A DNA stretch of 64,000 nucleotides from Tetraselmis striata (GCA_006384855.1 VCJN01000051.1:1-64000); one strand, 5' to 3'; counted from the stretch's first letter, positions 1 to 12,190 are shown. Numbers and translations: made by a program. The notes: generated by a model not told the origin, from the letters alone.

Positions 1-235
1 TCATATATATATTATAACTAGAATACACATATATACACATATACATACATACATATGTGTATATATTTGTACATACACATAAATATATCCGAATTAATAT
101 GTTTTCCACATATATTGACATACATATATAACATTATGTGCAAAGTAATTAGTAGATGCTTTATACTGTCATACATAGTATTTGTACGCTATCTATTGTA
201 GATACCACATAGTAGATAAAGTAGCTACTGCGACA
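1..235. repeat. AT-rich low-complexity leader
   Basis: The first 235 bases are very AT-rich and full of alternating TATA, CATA and TACA words, in sharp contrast to the GC-rich gene that follows. No coding frame is seen. It could be a degenerate microsatellite or an AT-rich insertion lying in or behind the 3' end of VPS35. Confidence 0.6.
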
Positions 236-240
236 CTACA

Positions 241-3200
241 TTAAAAAAAGAATACAGTATAGTGGACCCAGATCGTGGTTACTGCAGGAGTGCAGGGGAC
301 GCGCTCGTTTGCACCCCACCTTGGGCGTAATCTCTGGGCAGCCATCTGCATAGAAGAAGAGGTAGCTGTTGAGGATCTCCAGGAAGAGGGCGACTGCCGC
401 CTCCGAGCTGTCCGCCTTGGCGGAGAAGCTGAGCTGGTGCTGCACCGCGTTGGCCGTCTTGAGCGCGCGCTTGAGCGTCTTGAGCACGCTGTCGCCGCTC
501 CGCACCGGCTGGCCCGACCCCTTGGCGGCCGCCCCGTCCTCGCCGTCCTCGCCCTCCTGCCAGCAGGCAGACCCGGCGCGGAGCCAGGCAACAGCGGCAT
601 CAGCAAACGCAACGCCAGCGGCAGTGAAAGCAAGTCAAGAATGCAGCCACCGTGGGGGTTTGCATTAAAGTCTAAGACTCGGTGAAGTGACCACAAATTC
701 CAACGGGCTTTGAAGTTGGCTGCGAAACTTCGGCTCCGCGCGCGAGCAAAGACCGCGATGACACGAGGCTTTGCCGCAATGATTAAGTAATCAAGATTCA
801 GCCTCACTGAGCAACGCTTTCGAAGCCCCCCCCCCCCCCCCCCCCCCCCGGCCTCCTCTCACAGAGACAGAGAGAGAGAGGGGGAGGATGCAAGATAATC
901 CAGAAAATCTCATAACATATCACTTGCATAGTCGCTACCACAGAATCGTGGACGTGATGTTGCAAAACATTTGCTTTCAGGCATGTGAAAGCAATCGGCT
1001 ATTCCGAGGTGTGCCATGAGAGGAGAAAGGGGGGCCGGGGTGCGGTGCCGGACCTCCTCCGGCGGCGCAGCGGCCTCTGCGTCGACGGAGATGCCGGCCA
1101 GCGCCGGGCGCTCCGCCTGCCAGTGCAGGTGCGCGCACGTGCAGAGCGCGCGGCACTGGTCCGACTTCTTCAGCAGCTTGGTGGAGTACGCCGCCGCCTT
1201 GGTCGCCAGCGTGTCGCGCGCCTCCTGCCCAAACACGTAGCACCTGCAGGCCCCGCCCACAACCCGTCAGCCAACAGCCAGCCCGGTGCGCCTGGTCGTG
1301 TCACCCAGGCCCTCCGCCGCAGGAGCTGGAGCCAGGGCACCAGCGGGCAGTCGTCACCTCTGCAACGTCCCCACAATGGACTGGAGGGCCACAATCTGCG
1401 CCTTGGAGTCGCTGACTGACTCCTCAAACAACTCAAACGCGGACTCCATGAACTGGAAAGCAATCTGAGGTCAGAGAGAAAGGAGGGGACGGGAGGAAGG
1501 GGGGGGGGGGGGGGGGGTCAGCCGCGTCCCAGAGCATGCCAGTGAGCGGCGGCGGCGGCTGTGGGGGCAGTTACAGTGGAGGGGGGGGGGGGGGGGGGTG
1601 CTGGGGGAACTCACTGCCTCTATGTTGGCGATTTCGCTGGCGGAGAGGGCGCCCTGCAGTAGCAAGTGCATCGCCGCCTCTGCTTGCTTGGGGATCTCCG
1701 CGATTGTCTCCACCTGCGCGGCCAGCAGCAGCAGCGACGGCAGCAGCTTGGTTTGTGTGCTGGTGCGAGATGAGGCAGCCAATGACGGGCAAAGGTGCAA
1801 CGGCGCTTTGAGTATTTCAACTGAGCTCAAAGGATCAAGATGTAGCATTGGTGCGCGCATCTCTCTCCGGCATGCAGGCGGGGTCGGAGACAGCAAGTGT
1901 TGGAGTGCGTGTGGGGCGCAGAGGGAGGGGGAGGGGAGCGGGAGGGGGTCGCGCCGTTTGGAAGACGAACTTGTACACGGCCTGCAGGCTGGTCTTTGGC
2001 TTGACCTCCGCGGCCGCGATGCGCCTGGCCAGCCCCAGCGTGCTGAAGCAGAGCGGGCGCAGCGTGTGGCGCATGCGCAGGGGGCCGCCCGCCATGAAGC
2101 GCGTGCGCGCGGCGCTCAGGATGGCCATCTGCTCGTCCAGGTCCTCCGCGCGCAGCAGATGCACCAGCCGCGCCACCAGATTCTGCTCCTCGTGAAAGTC
2201 CTGCGCAAGCCAGCAAGGCAGCAGTTGGCGTCACTTGCCAGTACAGTATACGCCTGCAGTGCCGGGTCGCTGATGTGCAGGGTCGCGCTGCTGTGCATAC
2301 AGGTACCTCCCATGACCACACAGCCCGCATCCCTCCAAGCCCAGGCACATCTCAGCCCATGTGCATACCTCTTTTATATGCCCGTCTCGTGTTCAGGAAG
2401 CACCCCCAAGCCCCCCCCCCCCCCCCCCAGGCGCCCAGCAACCCTCCGCCACTACCAGGGAAATGAAGGGGTTGGACATGTCAGGGGCGTAAGTTTGGTG
2501 TGGGTTGTAGGGCTTAGATAGGGCGAGAAACAAGGCACGGGTGGGCACCTCGGGTGCCGCTCCTCTGGACAGCAACACGCGCAAACAGCTTCAACAAATG
2601 AGACAGGGCACCGGGAGGTAATGATGGGGAGGGGGGGGGGGGGGGAGAGGGCACCTCGTCGTCCTCCACGGGGTCGCCGCCCGGCTGGTCCTGCAGCAGC
2701 TGGCTCATGAGCAGGAAGAGCTGCTCCATGTCGGGCACGCACGCCATGGGGGTCTGCAACTTGAGCATGGTCTTGCAGACGGTGATAGACAGCCCGCGCA
2801 GCGTGGCGTCCTGCAGCAGCCCCATCAGCCGCGGGAAGGCCGCCATGCCCAGCACCTCCTTCAGCCCAAACTTCTCCAGCGGCGTGACCAGCAGCTCCAC
2901 CACCTGCTTCTCCGCCAACCGATCCGTCACCTTCCCGTGCGGCTGCAGCACCTACAACGGCGGGGGCATCCAGAGGTGGGGCCGGAACAGGTTCAGGCAG
3001 GTTCAGGACGGGGCGCTCCAGGGTGCGCGCCAATGTAAGGCCATTGGGCCGGGCCCCACCCCGTAGCAGCTCTCGAGGACAGTGTTGACGTACTCCAGGT
3101 TCCCTGCAGGAGGGGAGGGTGGCGGCACACAGGCAGGCCATCCCGGCGCTGAGCTAGCGCATCAGGCATCGATATGCTATCGAGATTAGACGCATCACCT

Positions 3201-5670
3201 GGATCACAGCGAATCGATATTAACGATAATTAGGAGGGCAGTTACTCAAGATGATCAAAAGTTAGGTGTCAAATACAATTAAGGCTCGCTCCAAAAGACG
3301 AATCAGATAATTGCCCCTGACTCCTTGATTCCAATGCATCAGGCCAGGCAGCCCTAACCATGACCTTGATATCAAGGTCCAGAACCTTGATGCGGATGCC
3401 GAGAGCCAGATCGCTTGGACGCGACAAGGCGGCAGGTGGCTAAGGGACGGGGAAGCGGGCAGGGCAGCAGCGGCCCACCGCCCACCTGGGTACACCTCCG
3501 CGGCAAAGTTGAGCAGCGACATGTGCAGGTTGCCGATGTCCGCCTTGGGCATCTCGGTGCGGCTGGTGCTGACGCTGGTGGTGGCACTGATGAGCTTCTC
3601 AAAGGCGGCCACTTCCTCAAAGCCGGCGCCGGTGGCTTCCGTCTGCGACTTGGCGTACTTTGCCTGTGGGGGCAGGGGGTTCCGGATGTTAGCGGGTGGT
3701 GCCCCGTGAGTCGGCACACAGGGGACCGCAGCCCTTTGCCAGTGGTAGCGCACCAGGCGGTTCATGAGGCCGCCCATGATGGAGTGGATGCCGACGCCGA
3801 CGTTGAGGTCCGGGCAGGCGGAGAGCAGAGTGTCCAGCGTGCGCAGATGGAACTCGTCGGGGAACGCCTGCCAAGGGGGGGGGGGGGGGGGGGGGCTCAG
3901 CGGGCGCAAACGGCCTCAGTGCCACCCTGCAGCAGAGGAAGTGCACATACCGGGTGGCTGTCCTGCCATTGCCAAACACGACGCTGTGGGTGGGCGTATT
4001 GGGGTGTGGGGAAGGGGGAGGGCGGAGGAGGGGAGGGGAGGGACAGGGCGGAGGAGGGGGAGTGCTGCGGACCTGGATCATGCAGTCCATGAGGTACTGC
4101 TGCGCGATGTCGTCCTTGCATGACACGATCTGCTCCATGATCTTCGGCAGAACCTTGCCCTCGTACATCTCCATGTCCATGCCCTCCAGCTGGCTCAGCA
4201 GCACCAGGTTCTTGCCCACCAGGTCCTGCAGCTGCTGGCGCTCACGCTCGCGCCGCTCCTGCCCACCCCGCGGGGGACGCGCCCCAGGTGTCAGCCACGC
4301 GCAGCTCCGTGCAGGCAAACCACCGGCCCGCAGCCCGACACCTGTCTATCCCCATCCCGGCCAGGCTCCTCTTGCCGCACATCTAGCCACACCATAGTGG
4401 CTGCGCATGCGGGGAGGCGCCCGCCAGGGCCAGAGAATACACACCAGGCCATGGAACCAACCACTAAAACAACTGCAACATGATCGGTCATTTATGGTAA
4501 TAATAAGGAAACACTATGAAACCCCGCAAATGCTTATCAAGTCGATAACGATAATGCAGCTGGGGTAAGATCCACCACCAGATGCAGTGGGGTGCCGCGG
4601 GGTGTGGTGGTGGTTGGGGGGGGGGGGGGGGGGGTCACCTTGTCGCGCATGGCGCCCTGGTGCTGCATGCGCACCCACAGCTTGTTCATCTCAGTAAAGT
4701 TGCGCACCACAAAGTCAACCGCGTCCGTGACGTCGCCGCCGGCTTCGCCCTCGTACGCGGAGCCCATGTCCGGCAGCTTGTCGCGCGTCACCTGCGCCAG
4801 GTAGCTGCGCAGGAAGAGGCCGCGCGTGGGGTGCTGCACACCCTTGCACATCTCCACTAGGTCCTTCAGGATCACCTTGGCGCCCACCTCCTTGGACTTT
4901 ATGTACACCGAGCCGACGGTGCACAGCAGGTAGCTTGGGGGGGGGGGGGGGGGGGGGCAGGCAGGGGGGATTCAGCCAGCCACATAGGCATGGTTCTCAG
5001 CGGTACCAGACAAGCAGGCATCAGGAAGCCAGCAAGGAGGGGGACCGGGAAAGGGGAGTGGGGGGCGGGGCAAGGGGGTTGTCCCCTGGGGAGGCTCACA
5101 GGCGCGGGAGTACGTTCCCTGCATGCTGCACCATCTCGTAGAGGTCGGCATACGACTTGCCGTTCTTAGCCTCCTCCGCAAAGGCCATCTACACAGGCAG
5201 ACGAGGTGATTTGGGGGGGGGGGGGGGGGGGGGGGGGGTACTGTGATATCATGGTAGCGTGGAGGGGGTGGGAGGGCGGGGGGTCAGGGCGGGGCGGGCG
5301 TGCCTCCAGGTGCAGCAGCTCCGCGGACGCCTGCATGTACAGCTCGTAGTACTTCTGGGGCGTCAGCAGCGATGTGCGCAGCTCACCCAGCATCGCCGCG
5401 CAGTACTTGAGCGCCTCTTTCAGGTTATCGTGATCCTGCAGCCACGCAGCCGTCAGCGCCCTGCGCCCTGCCTCCTGCCACCCTTAACCCTGCCATGGCG
5501 CTGTCCAAGCCTCCCAACTGCCCACTCCCCTCACCCCATGAAGCGCCCCACCCCATCCCCCCGCCCCACCCCTCCCCTCCTAGGCCGCCCACCAGCTGCT
5601 TCTTCATGAAGAAGGCGTGCTTCTTGATGTTGTGCAGCGCCTCGGAGAGCCACTTATCCTGCTCCTCCAT
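241..5670 (-). CDS. VPS35: VPS35, retromer cargo-recognition subunit (C-terminal exon not seen)
   Basis: VPS35 is the large alpha-solenoid subunit of retromer, which recovers cargo from endosomes with VPS26 and VPS29. Exons read on the minus strand: 5670-5593, 5435-5304, 5188-5100, 4933-4639, 4258-4073, 3867-3754, 3663-3486, 3103-3060, 2951-2655, 2200-~1965, ~1755-1615, 1464-1358, 1243-1054 and 556-320. All fully read exons join in phase. Segments match the known family closely: [87 protein letters not shown] and [15 protein letters not shown]. The start is the ATG at 5670 (MEEQDKWL), like the family N-terminus; the frame stays open upstream, so a longer N-terminus is possible. The last visible exon ends at a good donor at 319-318. 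Reading through instead stops at about 236 without the usual tail of about 40-50 residues. Exon 2 appears to use a GC donor. Long homopolymer runs sit in most introns. Confidence 0.93.
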
Positions 5671-6451
5671 GGGTGCGATGCCCGACGTGTCGCCCTGCGC
5701 GCCGAGTGGGCCGCCGCTGAGTCGCGCGGTGTGCAGGCAGGGTAGAGGATTCGGGTGTGCGAGGGGCAGGCGGCGACCCGGGCGGCCGGCGTACCATGAC
5801 TTGCTCGCCTGGCGGCCGCGTTGTGGTGCAACTGGGTGGAGGTGCGCGGGAGGGTGGCGACACTGACGCGCGCCGGGAAGCGCGAGCGGGGGGGGGGGGG
5901 GGGGGCTACGGCGCGGCGAGTCCAGGCACCGACGGGAGCCGGGCTCCTGCGCAGCCCCTGCGGCTGGAGAGGCGGTCAGGTGGGGCTCTGCTGGTGTCTC
6001 TAGGAGTAGCAGCTCAGTGGTAGTGGTGTGCTCAGCGGTCTGCCGGCGCCGGCCGGATCTGCCTCGAGCTGATGTTTGGCTGCTGTCAATCTTGATGGAT
6101 CCGGCGCGCGCGATGAGCGCATCAGCAATAGTCGCTACCCTGTATATCGATTCAGCTGCTGCGCTGCCGCCGCCCCGCCGCGTGGGTCGTGGGCTGCTCT
6201 GCCGAGAACGCGCGCCCCCGCGTGGCGAGAGCAATATTAAAACAACACGGCAAGCGAAATTATATCGGTATTTTCCGCGGCGGAATTATCAAGTTATAAA
6301 ATTGGGATTAAGCAGCAGTAGTACGTTGCAGGTCGCCAGCAAGTAGAGCTTATTACTGTCCACTCTGGCCCCCGCCATGTAAATTAAAAAATAAGTCGGG
6401 CGGGGCAAAACAACACCATTATATTTTTGTTTACTACTAGGACAGGTAGTA
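5671..6451. promoter_or_regulatory. Upstream region of VPS35
   Basis: This stretch precedes the VPS35 start and should contain its 5' UTR and promoter. A G17-18 run lies at 5888-5905 (C on the VPS35 sense strand). The minus frame continuous with exon 1 is open to about 6234 but is Arg/Ser/Pro-rich and low in complexity, so it is not claimed as coding. AT content rises after 6230. Confidence 0.4.
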
Positions 6452-6810
6452 GTTGGGTTTTCCTCTTCCCTTGTCTACTTCGCAGGCGCCATATGGCACC
6501 AATCCGATGCTAGTATGTCCATTCGGCGTGCCCGTACCGCTTGAGGAGCTGCATCGATCTTGCACCACCCCGGCAATTCATTCATGATCCGCCGGCGGTA
6601 GTTGCAATATGCCCGCACGGCACGACCCGCGCGCGCGAGGTTCCCGACGCAACCATCCCGGGTAGCGCTGCTCCCACATGCTGCTTCGTCGTGTGCACAA
6701 GGGGGCTTGTCCGTCCCCATCTTATTCCTTTGTATCTTGTATCCTTTGTATCTTTCCTTTGCAGGGCTGCTTGGTTGTAAGCACCCACGCACCATGGGGT
6801 CGCGCCACGA
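6452..6810. repeat. Direct repeat DR, left copy, of the 6.4-12.2 kb repeat block
   Basis: This segment begins with GTTGGGTTTTCCTCTTCCC and recurs in the same orientation at 11846-12190, with matching landmarks in the same order: TTGTCTACTT, GTGCCCGTACCGCT, GAGGAGCTGCAT, GGTTCCCGACGCA, CATGCTGCTTCGTCGTGTG, GGGGCTTGTCC and ACCATGGGGTCGCGCC. The copies differ by many substitutions and small indels. Direct repeats at both ends of a repeat block could be ends of one composite element. Confidence 0.6.
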
Positions 6811-7154
6811 CAGAGCTCGTGTCTTTGTGACATGCAAGAGCTTTGGTATACAAGCCACTCAGAAGTGACGCCCCGCATCCAGCTCGAGGACATGTATTGT
6901 TAATCAAGAAGCGATCGACGATCGACCAGCGGGCACCGTGCACCGGATCCTCGAGCCGCCTACAATCAGTGCCGCACGCGGACATACAACCGTTCGACGG
7001 ATTCGGGGGCGACATTTTTCGCGCTTCGCGACACAAGAGCCCCTCATCCCGCCGGCCTTTCGCTCGCCGGCGAAGAAGACCGCCATTTCCGGGCATGAAC
7101 GATCCATGCGCCGGTGGGACCTGCGGCTTCAACGCGCTACTCCGCATCACAACT

Positions 7155-8407
7155 AGGCTGCCCCTCACAGCCCCACGCATATGCAGTTGGTCGGCGCCTA
7201 ACGACCACCATTGTGTGCCGCTTTCGGGCCCCAAGCAGACAGCTGACGCCATCGTGCCGCTACTAAGCGCAGCTAGTCGGCCTCGTCAAGCCGCCATTGC
7301 ACCGTGCTCTCGGGTCGCTTCCGCTGTCAGGGCACGGAGCTCATCGGCGACATCATCGGGCCGCTACTTGACCCTGTGCTCCGGCCGCTTTCGCGGCTTG
7401 GGCAAGCAGATGGTCGACGACATCACCGGGCCATCTCTATTTGCACCTGTGCCCTTGGTGGCTTCTGCGGCCCGGGCAAGCAGCTGGTCGGTGCCAATGG
7501 GCCGCCACTGCGCCACATGCCACGGTCGCTTCCGCTGTCCGAGCACGCAGTTAGTCCACGCCCTCCGGCCGCTACTGCACCCGTGTGCCTTGGTCGCGCT
7601 TCCGCGGTCCGGGCACGCAGCCGGTCGGCGCCAACGGACCGCCGCTGCACCATGTGCCACGGCTGCTGCTTTCGCAGCCCGGGCACGCAGCTGGCTGGCG
7701 TCATCAGGCCGCCGCTGCACCCTGAGCCCCGGTCGCTTTTGCAGCTCGGGCATGCAGCGGGTCGGTGCCAACATGCCGCCACTCCACCGTGTGCCCCGGC
7801 TGCTACTTTTGAAGCCCGGTCACGCTGCTTGTGGCCCGGCCGTTTTCGGCTTTTCGCAGCCCGGGCGTGTAGCTTATCGGCGCCAACGGGCCGCCCATGC
7901 ACCCTTATTGTGCCCCGGCCGCTTCCACGGCCCGGACACGGCGGACCGGTCAGTGCCGACGGGCAGCCGCTGCACCCTGTGCGTCCCTCGGTCGCTTCCG
8001 CAGCCCAGGCGCGCCGCTGGTCGGCGCCACCAGGCCGCCACACCACTCTGTGTCCCGCTCGCTTCCACAGCCCGGGCACACAACTGGTCGGCGCCATCGG
8101 GTCGCCACTACTGCAACATGTGCCCCGGGTTGCTTTCATCGTGGCCCGGGCACCTTGCTGTCGGCGCCATCGGAACGCCGCTGCACGTTGTGCCCCGGCA
8201 CCTGTCGCGGCACGGGCACGCAGCTGGTCGGCGCCATCATGCCGCCAGAGCACCATGTACCCGGCACCTGTCGCGGCACGGGCACGCAGCTGGTCGGCGC
8301 CATATCAGGCCGCCACTGCACCGCCATGTACCCCGGTTGCTTTCGCAGTACTCCGGTCACGCAGCTGATCGGCGCCAATGGACCGCCGCTGCATCACCCT
8401 CTGCCAC
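7155..8407. repeat. Degenerate ~70 bp tandem satellite, array 1
   Basis: About 18 head-to-tail copies of a unit built around GGGCACGCAGCTGGTCGGCG, followed by a CC(G/A)CTGCACC block and TGTGCCCCGGTCGCTT. Spacing of the GGTCGGCGCC core is about 67-72 bases, for example near 7481, 7548, 7618, 7688 and 7755. Copies are strongly diverged, and one around 7800-7870 is badly degraded. A 556-codon open frame crosses the array (6843-8513) but only mirrors the GC-rich repeat and resembles no protein. Confidence 0.8.
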
Positions 8408-8680
8408 TGTTGTGCGCATCGTCCCTACCCAACCCACCATGCGCGGGCCCCGGCGCGAGCCGGACACTGTGGGAGGGAGCAGCGTGAAGCACGGAGAGTG
8501 GTTGGTCACATAGGAGTGACCAAGCCCGCCTGGGCGCCGCACGCATCTAGGCAAGCGTTTGCGGTGCATGGCGCGCGCGCGCAGTGCTAGTGCGGACAAT
8601 CAGTGAGGATATGTACTAAAGTACTAAGGTATACCCTAGCTACATTGTACATAAGCAGTAGAGTACCAACATTGATGTCA
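8408..8680. repeat. Dispersed module B, copy 1
   Basis: A ~275 base module starting TGTTGTGCGCATCGTCC and ending ACATTGATGTCA. It contains CCCCGGCGCGAGCCGG, TGTGGGAGGGAGCA and TACTAAAGTACTAAGGTATA. Four same-strand copies occur in the block: 8408, 9435, 10307 and 11552. Confidence 0.7.
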
Positions 8681-8702
8681 CCCCCCCCCCACACACACAC
8701 AC

Positions 8703-9434
8703 AATGTTGCTAGGGGATGCTCCAACCATGGTTCCGGTTGCTGACGCTAGTCGCTAGCCTAGAGAGGCAGCCCGCCATGCCCTGATCTTGGCGTGGGTCG
8801 GGGTTGGCCCTCCAGGGAGTCTGACTGCGCGGGCTGTCGAGCGGACTAAAGTCGCGGCTATAACCCCTTCTCTCGGCGCTGGTGTGCTGAGCTTCGCATA
8901 ATGATTTCCCGTTGGTCGAGCCGAGCGTGCACAAAAGCGACAGAAGTGTACATGGCTGCGCGCATCGGCGCGGTAGCTGGCGTGGAATGGCATGCGACGC
9001 CCATGATGTTGCCCATGTTGCCGTCTGTTCGTGGTGCTGAGGCTCCCATCCAGGGGTCCGAGAGTAGATATGCGGATTTCTGACTGGTCGACGAGCGTTG
9101 CCCGAACTAGTCTCGATCGGCCGAGCCGAGAAACTGCGAGTTCGGGCGGGAACTGAAATACGCGGCGGTCGCTGGCGTCTTGGTAGCTGGCGAGCCCGTA
9201 CATGGCGTTCGCTGGCGTCATGGTAGCCGGCTTCCGGGTGTGCGCTTATTTCGCTGAAGGTGCGCGAACCTTGAGGCGACATTGCGCCGCGAGTGCGCCG
9301 TGTAGTCATTGTTTGAGTGTTATGACCCCTTCTGGCTGCGGTGATCTCAGTTTAACGTCCAAGAATCCCGCCCAGACGGACTTTCTGATAGATCTAGCGT
9401 CAGACAACTCTCACCTGGTAGAGGGTCCATAACA
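8703..9434. repeat. Dispersed module C, copy 1
   Basis: A ~730 base module beginning near GGGGATGCTCCAA and CTAGTCGCTAGCCTAGAGAG. It recurs in part at 10603-10860 and more fully at 10861-11551. It runs directly into a module B copy. A C10(AC)n microsatellite at 8681-8702 separates it from module B copy 1. No recognisable protein is encoded. Confidence 0.65.
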
Positions 9435-9708
9435 TGTTGTGCGCATCGTCCCTACCCAACCCGCCATGCGCGGGCCCCGGCGCGAGCCGGGCACTGTGGG
9501 AGGGAGCAGCATGAAGCAAGGAGAGTGAATTGTCACATACAAGTGACCAGGCCCGCATGGGCGCAGCACGCATCTAGGCAGGCGTTGCGGTGCCTAGTGC
9601 GCGCGCGCAATGCTAGTGCGGACAATCAGTGAGGATATGTACTAAAGTACTAAGGTATACCCTAGCTACATTGTACATAAGCAGTAGTGTACCAACACTG
9701 ATGTCAAC
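9435..9708. repeat. Dispersed module B, copy 2
   Basis: Second copy of the ~275 base module, following module C without a gap and followed by satellite array 2. It keeps the CCCCGGCGCGAGCCGGGC core and the TACTAAAGTACTAAGGTATA end block. Confidence 0.7.
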
Positions 9709-10060
9709 AGCCACGGTTGCTTTCGCAGCTTGGGCACGCGGCTGATCGGCGCCATCGTCGGGCCGCTGCTGCACGTTGTGTCCCCGTTGCTTGCGCAGGG
9801 CAGCGCGGGCACGCACCTACTGGTCAGCGCCATCGGGCCGTCAGTGCGCATTGTGCCCCGATCGCTTTCGCGGCCCGCCGGGCACGCAGCTCGTCGGCGC
9901 AATCATGCCGCAACTGCACTATGTGCCCCGGTCGCTTCCGCGGCCCGGGCACGCAGCTAGTCAGCGCCAACGGGCCACCACTGCACCATGTGCCCCGGTT
10001 GCTTTCGCAGCCCCGGGCACGCCATTGGTCGGCGCCGTCAGGCGGTCGCTGCACGCGTGG
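9709..10060. repeat. ~70 bp satellite, array 2
   Basis: About five copies of the same unit as the array at 7155-8407 and in the same orientation, with cores near 9738, 9815, 9892, 9955 and 10022. Separation from array 1 by modules B-C-B suggests the modules were inserted into, or co-amplified with, a longer satellite. Confidence 0.7.
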
Positions 10061-10306
10061 CTCGTCGGGCTACCCCCGCGACTGCAGCCCCACCTTGCGT
10101 GGAGGTGGCTACATACTACATCGTCCGCTTCCCACCGCCCGCCCGCCTTCGCACGCCCCGCCGTGCGACGGTAACCAGCCGTTTTTCCCAGGGGCGGTCG
10201 CCGCTCTCTTGCCCGGCCGCCGCCGTGTGGCCGGCACCCACGATTGTCCGGCAATGTGCATGCGCCCCCTACTCCCTCCCTAGGAATGTTTACTATTAGG
10301 AGTTGG
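10061..10306. other. Spacer in the repeat block
   Basis: No gene is seen. The stretch around 10250-10290 (GGCAATGTGCATGCGCCCCC then ACTCCCT) recurs with changes near 12271-12300, beyond the right direct repeat, so it is another shared repeat segment. Confidence 0.4.
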
Positions 10307-10592
10307 TGTTGTGCGCACCGTCCCTGCCAACCCACGTTGTGCGGGTCCCGGCGCGAGCCGGGGCCTGTGGGATGGAGCATGAAGCGCGGAGAGTGGTTGG
10401 ATACAGAGAAACGACCACGCCCGCTTGGGCGCCGCATGCATCAAGGCATGCGATGCGGTGCCTGGTGCGCGCGCTCCGTGCTATATAGTGCGGACTACAT
10501 GTATGCATGATGACATGTGCTAAAGTACTAAGGCATATCCTAGTCCCTAGCTACATCGTACATATGCAGTAGTGTACCAACACAGATGTCAA
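10307..10592. repeat. Dispersed module B, copy 3
   Basis: Third copy, starting TGTTGTGCGCACCGTCC and ending ACACAGATGTCAAC. It carries small indels relative to copies 1 and 2, including an extra TAGTCCCTAGC block shared with copy 4. Confidence 0.7.
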
Positions 10593-10602
10593 CACCCCCT
10601 CT

Positions 10603-11551
10603 CAATGTCGCTTGGGGATGCTCCAAGCGGGGGTCCGGTTGCTGACGCTAGTCGCTAGCCTATAGAGGCAGCCCGCCATGCCCTGACCTCGGCGTGGATC
10701 GAGGCTTGCCCTCTAGCAGAGAGTCTGACTGCGCCGGCTGTAGCCGGACGGTGTCGAGCGAAGCGGGCTTGCGTCGAGTGACGCTTCATTCTCCGGAAAT
10801 GATGCATGCTCCCGCCGCCTGGCTCTGGGCCGGTGTGCCGAGCTTAATCAGTAGAAGAGGTGCCGGCGCTAGTCGCTAGCCTAGAGAGGCAGCCCGCCAT
10901 GCCCCTCGGCGTGGGTCGAGGCTTGCCCTCTAGGGAGTCTGACTACGCTGGCTGTTGAGCGGACTAATAAGTCGCGGCTAACCCCTTCTACTCGGCGCTG
11001 GTGTGCCGAGCTTCGCATACGAATTTCCCGTTGGTCGAGCCGAGCGGGCACAACGTTGAGAGCAGTGTACATGGCAGCACGCAGCGGCGCGGTAGCTGCT
11101 GGCGAGGCATGCATATATAGTAGCCGACGCTCATGCTGCTGCCCATGTTGCCGTCCGTACGTGGTGCAGTGGGCTTCCAGGGTCCGAGAGTATATATGCG
11201 AATGTCTGATTGCTCGACGAGCGTTGACCGAAGATTCGATCGGCCGAGCCGAGGAACTGTGAGTTTGGGCGGGAACTGCAATACACGGCGCTCGCTGGCA
11301 TCTTGGTAGCTGTATAGCCCGTACATGCGGTCGCTGGCGTCATGGTAGCCAGCTTCCGGCCGGGTGTGCGCTGCTGTTGAAGGTGCGCGAGCCTTGAGGC
11401 GACCTTGCGCCACGAGTGCCGCGACGTGTACTCGCAGCTTGAGTGTTGAGAACCGGCCACCGCCGGATCTCAGTTTAACGTCCAGACTCTCATCTAGACG
11501 GATTTCTTGCGTCTTCGTCAGACCATCCTCCCTAGCTGAGGGCCCATTACA
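10603..11551. repeat. Module C, partial copy 2 followed by copy 3
   Basis: A truncated module C copy (about 10603-10860) lies directly before a longer one (about 10861-11551). Both carry CTAGTCGCTAGCCTA(G/T)AGAGG and GAGGCTTGCCCTCTAG. The second runs into module B copy 4 exactly as copy 1 runs into module B copy 2, so C followed by B is the recurring unit. Confidence 0.65.
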
Positions 11552-11844
11552 TGTTGTGCGCAGCGTCCATGCCAACCCGCCTAAGCGAGTCCCGGCGCGA
11601 GCCGGGACTGTGGGAGGGAGCATGAAGCGCGGAGAGTGGCTGGTTACAGAGAAGTGACAGGATTGCCTGGACGCCGCACGCATCTAGGCAGGCGATGCGG
11701 TGCCTGGTGCACGCGCGCCCTGCTATAGTGCGGACTACATGTATAGCTGTATGCATGATGTCATATGCTAAAGTACTAAGGCATATCCTAGTCCCTGGCT
11801 ACATCGTACATATGCAGTAGTAGTGTACCAACACATATGTCAAC
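11552..11844. repeat. Dispersed module B, copy 4
   Basis: Fourth copy, ending ACACATATGTCAAC immediately before the right direct repeat. Copies 3 and 4 share features not in copies 1 and 2, which points to stepwise duplication within the block. Confidence 0.7.
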
Positions 11845-11845
11845 A

Positions 11846-12190
11846 GTTGGGGTTTCCTCTTCCCTTGTCTACTTATTAGGAGGCCGGCGCGGTACTAACG
11901 GCACCACTACGGTGTTGGCATGTCCACATGGAGTGCCCGTACCGCTCGAGGAGCTGCATTGACCCAGCAGCACCTCGGCAATTTCATCATCCGGCGGAAG
12001 TTGCCGTAGTACGCATGTACGGCACCACCTCGCTCGCGCTTGGTTCCCGACGCAGCGGTCCCGGGTAGCGTTGCTCATGCATGCTGCTTCGTCGTGTGTT
12101 TAAAATCACCAGGGGGCTTGTCCATCCACATCTTCGGACCTTGCTTTGTCGCAGCGCACCCACCATGGGGTCGCGCCGCGACAGCCATAC
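11846..12190. repeat. Direct repeat DR, right copy
   Basis: Partner of 6452-6810 in the same orientation, with the same ordered landmarks including GTGCCCGTACCGCT and CATGCTGCTTCGTCGTGTG. It is diverged, so the pair is not a recent duplication. Confidence 0.6.

Noticed and set aside
7155..8407. CRISPR-like array of ~70 bp repeats
   Set aside because: Units are contiguous and diverged along their whole length, without constant repeats and unique spacers, in a eukaryotic genome; it is a satellite.
6843..8513. 556-codon plus-strand open frame
   Set aside because: It spans the ~70 bp satellite; the residues repeat with the DNA unit and resemble no protein. Other frames are also open because the repeat is GC-rich.
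8710..9309. 199-codon minus-strand frame in module C
   Set aside because: Not preserved as an open frame of the same length in the other module C copies, and no recognisable motif.
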